The notes under the pieces were generated by a model. That model was not told the DNA's origin. It saw nothing but the letters and a program-made list of their open reading frames with translations, and did not search any database. A stretch of DNA of 64,000 nucleotides from an uncultured Chthonomonas sp. (GTDB lineage: Bacteria > Armatimonadota > Chthonomonadetes > Chthonomonadales > Chthonomonadaceae). The stretch covers positions 1 through 64,000 of the forward strand of contig CAIXIX010000456.1 in NCBI GenBank assembly GCA_903919615.1, in the 5' to 3' direction. Positions 1-7,163 of the stretch are shown here, piece by piece. Each line of letters begins with the position of its first letter. Within the stretch, counting starts at the first letter, position 1. The position numbers were made by a program, and so were the translations under genes.

Positions 1-423
1 CTGACGAGAGCGTTTGCCAATCATGGGGTCAAAAACTCCAGATCCAAAGATAAAGGTAGATTCGACACCAATACAAAAAACACCTTTGGCAAAAGCCGAT
101 TTTTCGGCTACGCTTCTAGGCTCAAGGTTGAAAAACATCTCAAGAATAACAGTGAGTTTTGACGGATCTCCAACCGCGGAAAACTCGTCATCATCGATAC
201 GGCAGATTACCCAGTCGTGATCGCCGTTGTCCGTGTTGACTGGCGACATCGATGCGCCGCTCAACGTTGTGCCAGCCAGATCAATCCTAACATTCCAGCC
301 AGGGTTATCAAGTGTATAAAAAGATAGACCATACCTGTGTTGCCAGGGCGTCTCCCCGGCCGGGCAGTCTTCTCGGCATTGCAACGCGTACCATTCTTGA
401 AGCTTCTCAATTAGGTCAGACAC
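1..423 (-). CDS. Imm53-family immunity protein (3' end outside window)
   Basis: The minus strand is open from a GTG at 423 to the window edge (141 codons, no stop), so the C-terminus is missing. A run of six G on the coding strand a few bases upstream of the GTG serves as ribosome binding site. The translation has the hallmarks of immunity protein 53: LQEWYALQC near the N-terminus, then the motif YTLDNPGWNVRIDLAGT, then DWVICRIDDDEFSAVGDP and a KLTVILEMFF helix. Imm53 proteins are small cytoplasmic antidotes to polymorphic or contact-dependent toxins. Family members are usually about 100 residues; this frame continues at least 40 residues past the usual end, which is odd. No toxin gene is visible in the window, so it may be an orphan or its partner lies beyond position 1. 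Family call is from motif recognition. Confidence 0.72.
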   Translation of the reverse strand, partial: MSDLIEKLQEWYALQCREDCPAGETPWQHRYGLSFYTLDNPGWNVRIDLAGTTLSGASMSPVNTDNGDHDWVICRIDDDEFSAVGDPSKLTVILEMFFNLEPRSVAEKSAFAKGVFCIGVESTFIFGSGVFDPMIGKRSRQ

Positions 424-512
424 TCTATTGCCCCCCTTTCCGCCCACGCAGTGGAAAACGATTAATATTGCGTGCTTGAAACCGTTACATGGTAGATGCG
501 TCCAAGAGTTGG

Positions 513-836
513 TCAGTACTCGTAAGCAACCTGCCCAAAGTGTGCTGAATTACTTCCATGGCGTTGGAGGGCACGGCTTGCCGACTGGGCGGTCGGGTCC
601 ATGTCAAGTACCAGCCGGAGGTTCCGCTCTGCAGTTACGATATCGCTGGCAGCGGCCACATACAGATACTCCAGCCACCAAGTTTCAACTCCAGTAGGCT
701 GCGCGGCACGAATTCCGTCGAGCATCTCTTTCGCGGTTTGCCGATCGTTCGCTGCGAGGGCTGCGTCGAAGAGGACAGCGCGGCGCGGCTCAAGGCGAAA
801 TCTGGCGTGTACATGGCGAATAATAAAGAGTCGCAT
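513..836 (-). CDS. small TPR-like protein of unknown function
   Basis: A 107-residue frame starting at the ATG at 836 with GAGG five bases upstream. Residues about 20-90 (AALAANDRQTAKEMLDGI, then ETWWLEYLYVAAA, then VTAERNLRLVLDMDPTAQSA) read as two to three tetratricopeptide-like helical hairpins, suggesting a protein-binding scaffold. A longer frame runs back to 971, but its first 45 codons cross hairpin-rich repeat DNA, so I start at 836. It precedes the Imm53 gene on the same strand by about 90 bases and could be co-transcribed. No enzyme motif or signal peptide. Function unknown. Confidence 0.45.
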   Translation of the reverse strand: MRLFIIRHVHARFRLEPRRAVLFDAALAANDRQTAKEMLDGIRAAQPTGVETWWLEYLYVAAASDIVTAERNLRLVLDMDPTAQSASRALQRHGSNSAHFGQVAYEY

Positions 837-943
837 GCCGTCCTCAACGGGCGAGTGTTTGTATTTCGCCCTGAAGGGGCACGAGTAGATAGCCCCGGCT
901 GAAGGCCTGGGTATGAGCGACATTAATAATTTACCACCTCCTT

Positions 944-968
944 CCATGCGCGCCTTCGGCGCGCATGG
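944..968. repeat. 11-bp perfect inverted repeat with TTC triloop
   Basis: CCATGCGCGCC at 944-954 and its exact reverse complement at 958-968 flank TTC. No T-run follows on either strand, so it is not a typical intrinsic terminator. It lies just upstream (minus sense) of a strong AGGAGG at about 936-941. Confidence 0.6.
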
Positions 969-1089
969 CACAAGAAGGAAGAGGAAAGGTCATGTGATCA
1001 TTGTTTGAACATGGCATGAATACCATGCCTAAGAGCAGATGCCCTGCGGGCAGCATGGGAGACGATAGGTGGCTGGGTCGATGGGTCCT

Positions 1090-1151
1090 GAATACGAGTA
1101 AGCCCAGTACGACCAGTGAAACTGTATGACGCGTAAGACTAGTACGACCAG
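1090..1151 (-). repeat. degenerate 9-bp tandem repeat, consensus CTGGTCGTA (minus strand)
   Basis: Read on the minus strand the interval divides into seven units: CTCGTATTC, CTGGGCTTA, CTGGTCGTA, an 8-base unit, CGCGTCATA, CTAGTCTTA and CTGGTCGTA. A related array lies at 31573-31608; three consecutive units agree at 23 of 27 positions between the two places. Confidence 0.6.
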
Positions 1152-1366
1152 TAACCTGTATGCCACCACGGGGTGCGGGCCTGAAAGTTCTAAGTCGCAG
1201 CAAGCGGCAGCTCGAGGGTATTATCGCGCCGAAAAATTGCACAATCTCATTCGCACGATGTTGGCAAGTAGCGCGTTATGACACCTGGGGACAGGCGGGA
1301 TCCGAGTGAGTTGTGACGTCACACGGACCTTGTTGCAGGTGAAAGGTGGGAGAATTAATTTTCTAA

Positions 1367-1409
1367 CTCTCTCCTCTCAACCGGGCGAAGCCCGGTTGAG
1401 AGGAGAGAG
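1367..1409. repeat. 20-bp perfect inverted repeat with GAA triloop
   Basis: A 20-base arm at 1367-1386 and its exact reverse complement at 1390-1409 flank GAA. It is the longest perfect hairpin in the window. In the direction of leuCD transcription it is followed by an A/T-rich stretch, so it could end or stabilise the leuCD transcript, though there is no clean T-run. Confidence 0.65.
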
Positions 1410-1567
1410 GCGCAATATGGACTCCGAGACCGGGCCGTAAACGACCCGTCTAGGAACAAACGCCCTTCGGGCGGCGCACAGGGAAGGTGGAGAATTCCTG
1501 TTGATTGCGTCTCAGGTTTCGAGTTTTTTGGCAGGGCCATTTTCGGCCCTGCCGCCAAACTTCACGA

Positions 1568-2176
1568 TCAGGCGTAGTTTTTCCAGCTTGGGCGGTTTGC
1601 TTCAAAACGGTCGATATGATCGGCATGGACGAGCGTGAGGCCGATGTCGTCGAGGCCGTTCAGCAGGCAGTGCCGTCGAAAATCGTCAACGCTGAAATCC
1701 ACATCCAACCCCTTCGAGTCGGTGATCTTCTTCGCTTCCAGGTCCACCGTAAGCTGGTAACCCGGGGTTTCGGTTGCATTCGCGAGCAGCTTATTCACGG
1801 TGGCTTCGGGCAGAACGATCGGCAATATACCGTTCTTGAAGCAGTTGTTGAAGAAGATGTCTGCAAACGACGGTGCGATTACCGCTCGGAAGCCATAATC
1901 CAGAAGCGCCCAGGGAGCGTGCTCGCGAGACGAGCCGCAGCCAAAGTTCTTGCCTGCTACGAGGATGGCAGCCCCGGCATACCCAGGCTGGTTCAGCTCG
2001 AAAGTTGGGTTGCTGGTAACCCCATCGTTTTCAAAACGCCAGTCGAAGAACAGAAACTGGCCGAACCCGGTGCGCTCGATTCGCTTTAGAAATTGCTTCG
2101 GGATGATCTGATCCGTATCAACATTCACCCGATCCATCGGAGCTACAACTCCGGTGAGACTTACAAACGGTGTCAT
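1568..2176 (-). CDS. leuD: 3-isopropylmalate dehydratase small subunit
   Basis: LeuD pairs with LeuC to isomerise 2-isopropylmalate to 3-isopropylmalate in leucine synthesis, in the cytoplasm. The 202-residue protein opens with [13 protein letters not shown] and [19 protein letters not shown] and contains the swivel-domain motif [12 protein letters not shown], all typical of LeuD at normal length. I start at the ATG at 2176; the frame could extend to a TTG at 2212, but that adds residues foreign to the family. The gene lies 57 bases behind leuC on the same strand and is surely co-transcribed with it. No oddity in conserved residues. A 9-bp-stem hairpin follows the stop codon. Confidence 0.96.
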   Translation of the reverse strand: MTPFVSLTGVVAPMDRVNVDTDQIIPKQFLKRIERTGFGQFLFFDWRFENDGVTSNPTFELNQPGYAGAAILVAGKNFGCGSSREHAPWALLDYGFRAVIAPSFADIFFNNCFKNGILPIVLPEATVNKLLANATETPGYQLTVDLEAKKITDSKGLDVDFSVDDFRRHCLLNGLDDIGLTLVHADHIDRFEANRPSWKNYA

Positions 2177-2233
2177 TCGTAACCTGGTCCTCTCAATACC
2201 AACATCGTACAAGTCAAACAGCGCAGATTTGCG

Positions 2234-3637
2234 TCATTTGCCCCATTTACGAATATCTACGAGTTTGCCCTCTACCGCTGCCGCAGCCGCCATGGCCGGG
2301 CTAACGAGGTGAGTTCGGCCACCTTTGCCCTGCCTACCTTCGAAGTTGCGGTTCGAAGTGGAGGCGCATCGCTCGCCTGGCTGCAGAATATCGGGGTTCA
2401 TGGCGAGGCACATCGAGCAGCCCGCCTCTCGCCAGTCGAAGCCAGCTTCGATGAAGATAGCGTCCAATCCCTCTTCGATTGCCTGCCTGCGCACGGCCGC
2501 AGATCCGGGGACTACGAGCGCATGAACCTTCGGATTGACCTTCCGTCCTTTTGCAATTGCAGCGGCGGCTCGCAAATCCTCAATGCGCCCATTGGTGCAG
2601 GATCCGATGAACACCTTGTCGAGCTGTATCGAAGTTATCTGCGTGCCAGCATGCAAACCCATGTACTCGAGTGCGCGCTCCGTTGACCGTCGATCGGCGT
2701 CAGAACTTTCCGCTTTCGGGTCGGGCACGGTTCCCGTTACGGGTGCAACCATGCCAGGGCTCGTGCCCCAGGTAACGTAGGGTGCGATTTCGGAGCCATC
2801 AAGCTCTACAAGCACATCAAAAGTGGCTCCGGGGTCGGTGGGAAGCGTCTGCCAGTAGGCGAGCGCTGCATCCCAATCTGCGCCCTTCGGCGCGTTCTGG
2901 CGCCCCTTAACGTACTCGTACGTCTTCTCATCCGGTGCGATCAGCCCAGCGCGTGCTCCAGCTTCGATGCTCATGTTGCAGACCGTCATGCGGCCTTCCA
3001 TGGAGAGGTTGCGGATTACGTCGCCGGTGTATTCAATGACGTAGCCGGTTGCGCCGTCCGTACCGATCTTTCCAATGATCGCCAGAATAACGTCCTTGGC
3101 GGTTACGCCAGGCTGGAGCGTTCCGTTGACCCGAATCTCCATCGTCTTCGGCACAGACTGCTGCAAACATTGGGTTGCCAGCACGTGCTCCACTTCGGAG
3201 GTGCCAATGCCAAACGCCAGGGATCCAAACGCGCCATGCGTGCTCGTATGGCTATCGCCGCAGACGATCGTCTGACCCGGCTGCGTAAATCCGAGCTCTG
3301 GGCCAATGACGTGCACGATGCCCTGTCGCGTATCGTGAAGATCAAAGAGGCACACACCAAACTCATCGCAATTCGTACGAAGCGTATCGATCTGCTTGCG
3401 TGAAATCTCATCAACAATCGGGAGTGAGCGATCGGTCGTCGGTATATTGTGGTCCACCGTCGCAACGGTAAGATCCGGCCGGCGAACTTTCCTACCCGTC
3501 AAACGCAGCCCTTCGAATGCCTGCGGGCTGGTAACCTCATGTACGAGGTGCAGATCTATATAAAGCAGAGTAGACTGCCCGGGCTCTTCATGCACCACAT
3601 GAGAATCCCAGATCTTCTCAAACATCGTCTTTGACAT
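2234..3637 (-). CDS. leuC: 3-isopropylmalate dehydratase large subunit
   Basis: LeuC carries the [4Fe-4S] cluster of isopropylmalate isomerase. The 467-residue protein starts [15 protein letters not shown] and has [27 protein letters not shown] and [10 protein letters not shown], which contain the three cluster cysteines, and ends with the [16 protein letters not shown] motif. The start at 3637 is preceded by GGAGG eight bases away; the upstream in-frame ATG at 3652 would overlap that site, so it is rejected. leuD follows 57 bases later. A TATAAT at 3669-3674 (minus) is the likely promoter, overlapping the 3' end of xseB. Confidence 0.97.
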   Translation of the reverse strand: MSKTMFEKIWDSHVVHEEPGQSTLLYIDLHLVHEVTSPQAFEGLRLTGRKVRRPDLTVATVDHNIPTTDRSLPIVDEISRKQIDTLRTNCDEFGVCLFDLHDTRQGIVHVIGPELGFTQPGQTIVCGDSHTSTHGAFGSLAFGIGTSEVEHVLATQCLQQSVPKTMEIRVNGTLQPGVTAKDVILAIIGKIGTDGATGYVIEYTGDVIRNLSMEGRMTVCNMSIEAGARAGLIAPDEKTYEYVKGRQNAPKGADWDAALAYWQTLPTDPGATFDVLVELDGSEIAPYVTWGTSPGMVAPVTGTVPDPKAESSDADRRSTERALEYMGLHAGTQITSIQLDKVFIGSCTNGRIEDLRAAAAIAKGRKVNPKVHALVVPGSAAVRRQAIEEGLDAIFIEAGFDWREAGCSMCLAMNPDILQPGERCASTSNRNFEGRQGKGGRTHLVSPAMAAAAAVEGKLVDIRKWGK

Positions 3638-3668
3638 ACAAAACGCCTCCATGTAATCCGGACACCTT

Positions 3669-3674
3669 ATTATA
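3669..3674 (-). promoter_or_regulatory. leuCD -10 box TATAAT
   Basis: A consensus TATAAT on the minus strand, about 30 bases ahead of the leuC start. The -35 region 17 bases upstream (TGATTC) is weak. The position, overlapping the xseB stop region, suggests leuCD is transcribed separately from the xse genes. Confidence 0.5.
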
Positions 3675-3694
3675 GCGCAGGAGGGAATCGCGAA

Positions 3695-3919
3695 TCAGCT
3701 CTGTTCTGGTTTCAGGCTGTTTAGGGCTTGCTCCACCGCGGTTTGCGCCCCGGTAAGGCGCGCGCGGCACAGAGATATTAAGCCGACAGCTTCGCTCACG
3801 ACCTTCTCCAGGTCGTCTATATCGATTTGCGAGCTCTCTATCTGCTCGACGATCTCTTCCAGGCGTTCAATCGCCTGCTGATAACGGATCTGCTCTTCGC
3901 CTTCGGCAACATTGCTCAC
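3695..3919 (-). CDS. xseB: exodeoxyribonuclease VII small subunit
   Basis: A 74-residue helical protein, normal for XseB. The motif RYQQAIERLEEIVEQIESS followed by IDDLEKVVSEAVGLISLCRARL is the family signature. XseB forms coiled-coil arms on XseA and is needed for nuclease activity on single-stranded DNA. Its ATG overlaps the xseA stop by four bases, indicating translational coupling in the order unknown gene, xseA, xseB. Confidence 0.95.
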   Translation of the reverse strand: MSNVAEGEEQIRYQQAIERLEEIVEQIESSQIDIDDLEKVVSEAVGLISLCRARLTGAQTAVEQALNSLKPEQS

Positions 3920-5289
3920 AGCCCTGTCTCCTCAACTACGCTCAATATCCTTCCGTCTGCGACGGTTGTGTCAATTCGATCGGATTCCTGCACGTTTGAA
4001 ATAGACCGGACGACCCGGCCATTAACTCGCGTAATCGTGTAGCCGCGCCGCAAAACCTCCTGCGGATTGTGGTAGCGGACAGCAGCTTCATGCCGATCGA
4101 GCTCTACTGTCGACCGTTCCAGCTTCAGACTGGCGGATCGCATCAATCGGTTCGAAAGTTCTTGTACCTTCCGTGATGGCGATTTCACCGCATCCGCCGT
4201 TTGCAATCTGAGGCGTGTCGCAAGCTCCTCTAAATGGCCCCTGTCTGCCGAAGTTCTGGTAAGTACCGCGGTGGAGACCCCATGCATGCGGTCCGTCACG
4301 ATAGCATGTGCTAAATTCAGCCGGGCGGCTGTCAGAGAAGCGAGGTTTCCAACCGTAAGAGATAGCTGTTCCCTGGCTCTAAGTGTTATTTCAGATGAGA
4401 GGCTTGCCACCTTCTCCGTAAGGTCCGAAAGTTTGAGATCGAAGTCGTTTACTTTATCAATCAGATACTCGGCGGCGGCAGTTGGCGTATCGGCACGCCA
4501 GTAGGCAACGAGATCCGCAACGGAGGTATCGCGCTCATGGCCTATACCCGTGATTACGGGAAGGGGGCAAATGGCAATGGCGCTGGCGATCCCGTAGCTG
4601 TCGAAACAGGAAAGGTCGACAACGCCACCGCCTCCACGGAGAATGACCAGCACATCGAAGCACTCTAACATTTCGAACGCCTGTTGCATTGCAGACACGA
4701 TCGAGGCTTCGGCGCCATCGCCCTGAACGGAGGCCGGAAACAACGTCATCGTAAAGCTGTAGCCGTATGCGTTGGTTCTGAGGCGAGACTGGAAATCTTC
4801 CCATCCTGCCGCGGTGGCGCTTGTAATCACGGCCACCCGCAAAGGCACCGATGGGAAAATCAAATCCCGATTTAGATTAATCAGCCCTTCCGCGGTGAGG
4901 CGGTCGATCACCTCCTGACGCTTACGAGCCATTTCGCCGAGGGTGTACCGAGAGTCGATCCGCTGGATATTGAGCGATAGGCCATAGACAGGATGGTAAT
5001 CTACCCTGGCAAGAACCAGCACCTGCATACCGGCCTTGAGCGTTTCGCCCGTCTCACGTTGGTAATCCTTCAGGATATGCGAACTGGATCTCCAGATGGT
5101 CGCTTTTGCCTGAGCCAGCGTGTCCGATCCCTTGCGTTCAACGAGATCCAGGTAGGTGTGACCAGAGTAGTTCGCAGTCACCTTCGCCACTTCAGCCACA
5201 ACCCAGAGCGGCTCTTCAAAGCACTCTTGAATTACCTCAAAGATCTCCTGATTTAGCTCGGATAGGCTGCAGAATGCATCTTCAACCAC
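3916..5289 (-). CDS. xseA: exodeoxyribonuclease VII large subunit
   Basis: XseA is the catalytic subunit of the ATP-independent single-strand exonuclease VII. The 457 residues show an N-terminal OB-fold (FEEPLWVVAEVAKVTANYSG at about 28-47, then TYLDLVE and QAKATIWR), the central nuclease domain with DFQSRL, VILRGGGGVVDL and ITGIGHERDTSVADLVA, and a long helical C-terminal region ending in the RRGYTITRVNGRVVRS segment. Length is normal. It overlaps xseB by four bases and lies 15 bases behind the 73-residue unknown gene. No irregularity seen. Confidence 0.96.
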   Translation of the reverse strand: MVEDAFCSLSELNQEIFEVIQECFEEPLWVVAEVAKVTANYSGHTYLDLVERKGSDTLAQAKATIWRSSSHILKDYQRETGETLKAGMQVLVLARVDYHPVYGLSLNIQRIDSRYTLGEMARKRQEVIDRLTAEGLINLNRDLIFPSVPLRVAVITSATAAGWEDFQSRLRTNAYGYSFTMTLFPASVQGDGAEASIVSAMQQAFEMLECFDVLVILRGGGGVVDLSCFDSYGIASAIAICPLPVITGIGHERDTSVADLVAYWRADTPTAAAEYLIDKVNDFDLKLSDLTEKVASLSSEITLRAREQLSLTVGNLASLTAARLNLAHAIVTDRMHGVSTAVLTRTSADRGHLEELATRLRLQTADAVKSPSRKVQELSNRLMRSASLKLERSTVELDRHEAAVRYHNPQEVLRRGYTITRVNGRVVRSISNVQESDRIDTTVADGRILSVVEETGL

Positions 5290-5304
5290 GGATACTCCCG
5301 TCTG

Positions 5305-5526
5305 TCACTCTTCGTCGAATCCACCAAGCAAGGACCGCGCCTGCTTCAAGCGATCCGAGGTGATATCGCCGCCGTGTTTCAGCTTCAGGATGTCCTCCAT
5401 CGAGAGATAGAGCTTTCCCACCCCTTCGACTTCAGCTCCGGTAAGATCAAGGACGATCCATCCATCGGGCTCACTCTTGCCCTGATACGATGAGGTAAAG
5501 CGCATTCTGCCTTTCGGAAACAGCAT
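5305..5526 (-). CDS. 73-residue unknown protein upstream of xseA
   Basis: A compact frame with GGAGG seven bases before its ATG at 5526 and only 15 bases to xseA, so it is almost certainly a real gene in the same transcript. The sequence has a beta-rich N-terminal half (MRFTSSYQGKSEPDGWIVLD, then VEGVGKLYLSMEDILKLKHG) and a helical tail (DRLKQARSLLGGFDEE). No signal peptide, cysteine or metal motif. I do not recognise a family. Context suggests a housekeeping or nucleic-acid role, but that is inference only. Confidence 0.8.
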   Translation of the reverse strand: MLFPKGRMRFTSSYQGKSEPDGWIVLDLTGAEVEGVGKLYLSMEDILKLKHGGDITSDRLKQARSLLGGFDEE

Positions 5527-5558
5527 TTGCAGCCCTCCAGCATGCTTCTAAAAATGTC

Positions 5559-7163
5559 CTATCGATCCGAATCCCCACGCGGCGCATCCACTATCTTTAC
5601 AGCATCGCCGTCCTGAACCTGTGCCTGCCCGGTCGTGATCACTTTATCTCCGAGCGAGACCCCACTTAAGACCTCGTCATGCATTACCGTTACGTAGCCG
5701 ATATGTACCTTTTTCTTGACTGCATGCCCGTCGACCACGAGGAAAACGGAGCCTTCTCGAGTGATGCCATTGTCCTGATACTCAATTACGCCATCGCGCG
5801 GAACTACGACCGCGTGAGGATGCGTTCCTAGCGTAAGTTTGCCGCGGGCAAACATCTGCGGTCGCAGCGCACCAGTGGCGTTGGTTAGAGATACGCGGAC
5901 GGTAAAGCTGCGTGCAGTCGCGGAGGCTACCGGGAAAATCCTGGTGATTTTGGCCAGCTGTTCCTTTCCTGGCTGCGAATCTACACTCACCGTAACGGGC
6001 ATTCCCACTTTCACGTCCCCTGCCAGGTTTTGAGGAAGCTGACCGTCAAAGTAGAGTGAGTTAAGAGAGACAATGCGCATGATATCCGGGCGGGTTACCG
6101 CAAGCTGTGCGCCTGGCTCGGCTTTTCTCTCCGCAACTACGCCATCGATGGGAGATCGAATTGCGCTGTCGCGCAATGCCTGCTCCGCGATCGCCAACTG
6201 TGCCTTGGAAACATCGACTCCCGCCTTTGCAGTGTCAATGGCAGACTTAGCCGATTCGACGTCGTCTTTACGTACCTGTACCAGCGCTCTGTTGCTCGTG
6301 GCTGTCTTGAGGGCCTGTTCTGCCTGATCCACCATCGTCCGAGATCGATGTATGTCTTCGGCCTGCGCTCCCTCTTTGAGGAGGCTGTTTGCCTGTTTCG
6401 CGGAATCCAGATGTGCGGCGGAGGATCTTACCCTTGCATCGGCTGAGGTCTTAACCGTTCTTGCCTGATCCAGCTGCTGGGCAGAGATCGCGCGCTGGTT
6501 ATAGAGAGCTTCGTAACGCTTAAGGTCGTTCGCAGCCTGTGCAGCGTCTGCCTTTGCGCTTTCAAGATCTGCCTGTGCAGCGTCTACAGTTCGCGCCGCC
6601 TGCTGAAGCTCCTGCTTGCGCGCTCCACGCTGTATCAAAATGAGCGAGTCTTGCGCTGACTTTAGCGCCGCAGAAGCCTGATCAACTGCGCTCCCCGTGG
6701 TCTCATCGGTAATCTTGAGTGTCGCGACTGCACTTGAGTAAGCGACGTTGGCCTGATCAAGGCGAGTCATAGATGAGCGGAGATTGGCCCTCGCTTGAGC
6801 GATCTGAGACTGCAGGTCGGTCATATCCTGCTGCGCTACCACCTCACCTGCCGTTACGTGATCGCCTTCTCGCGCATAGACGCCAACGAGTTTGCCAGGA
6901 TTCTTGACGCCAACGGTAATGTCGTTGAGCGCGCCCAGCGCCCCGGTAAGATTGGCTGTGTCCGATATGTTCTCGGCAATAGCCATCGAAGTGCTGACGT
7001 CAACTGCGGTATGTGCGGTTGAGGCAGGTGTAACCGCCGCGGGAGGAGGCGCATCATTATGTTTGCAGCCAACGAACAACGCACTTACCGCGCAGCTTGC
7101 GGCGGCCAAAGCAATACGTCGAGCCCCACGCGATTCAGGGTCGGAATTCAGTCTATAGAACAC
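5559..7163 (-). CDS. RND-type periplasmic adaptor lipoprotein (HlyD/AcrA family)
   Basis: A 534-residue membrane fusion protein. The N-terminus has a lipobox (LFVGC, Cys33), so it is probably an anchored periplasmic lipoprotein. A biotinyl-lipoyl half (GVYAREGDHVTAGEVVAQQD) precedes an unusually long alpha-helical hairpin at about residues 115-320, rich in Ala, Gln and Asp, then the second lipoyl half (AIRSPIDGVVAERKAEPGAQ) and the beta-barrel and proximal domains. The start is a GTG at 7163 that overlaps the tolC stop (TAGTG), indicating coupling. Such adaptors bridge an inner-membrane pump and TolC, but no permease gene is adjacent; the only RND permease in the window (22164) has its own adaptor. 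Confidence 0.9.
   Translation of the reverse strand: MFYRLNSDPESRGARRIALAAASCAVSALFVGCKHNDAPPPAAVTPASTAHTAVDVSTSMAIAENISDTANLTGALGALNDITVGVKNPGKLVGVYAREGDHVTAGEVVAQQDMTDLQSQIAQARANLRSSMTRLDQANVAYSSAVATLKITDETTGSAVDQASAALKSAQDSLILIQRGARKQELQQAARTVDAAQADLESAKADAAQAANDLKRYEALYNQRAISAQQLDQARTVKTSADARVRSSAAHLDSAKQANSLLKEGAQAEDIHRSRTMVDQAEQALKTATSNRALVQVRKDDVESAKSAIDTAKAGVDVSKAQLAIAEQALRDSAIRSPIDGVVAERKAEPGAQLAVTRPDIMRIVSLNSLYFDGQLPQNLAGDVKVGMPVTVSVDSQPGKEQLAKITRIFPVASATARSFTVRVSLTNATGALRPQMFARGKLTLGTHPHAVVVPRDGVIEYQDNGITREGSVFLVVDGHAVKKKVHIGYVTVMHDEVLSGVSLGDKVITTGQAQVQDGDAVKIVDAPRGDSDR

Larger units (their letters stand above)
837..1567. other. non-coding interval with hairpins and short repeats
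   Basis: About 730 bases between the TPR-like gene and leuD without a credible gene. It holds several inverted repeats with GAA/TTC triloops, a degenerate 9-bp array at 1090-1151, a CGCAGCAAGCGGC element near 1194 related to the array at 18473, and a 9-bp-stem hairpin at 1530-1553 just behind the leuD stop. The longer frames here translate repeats and lack ribosome binding sites. Confidence 0.6.

Noticed and set aside
837-971. N-terminal extension of the TPR-like gene to 971
   Set aside because: The added codons cross hairpin repeat DNA and encode low-complexity residues; an ATG with a good ribosome site exists at 836. A strong AGGAGG near 936-941 keeps the longer start at 923 as a remote alternative.
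1530-1553. Intrinsic terminator of leuCD
   Set aside because: The 9-bp stem is perfect, but in the leuCD direction it is followed by A residues, not T, so it is not a standard terminator.
1505-2089. Plus-strand open frame of 194 codons
   Set aside because: It is antisense to leuD, which is unambiguous.
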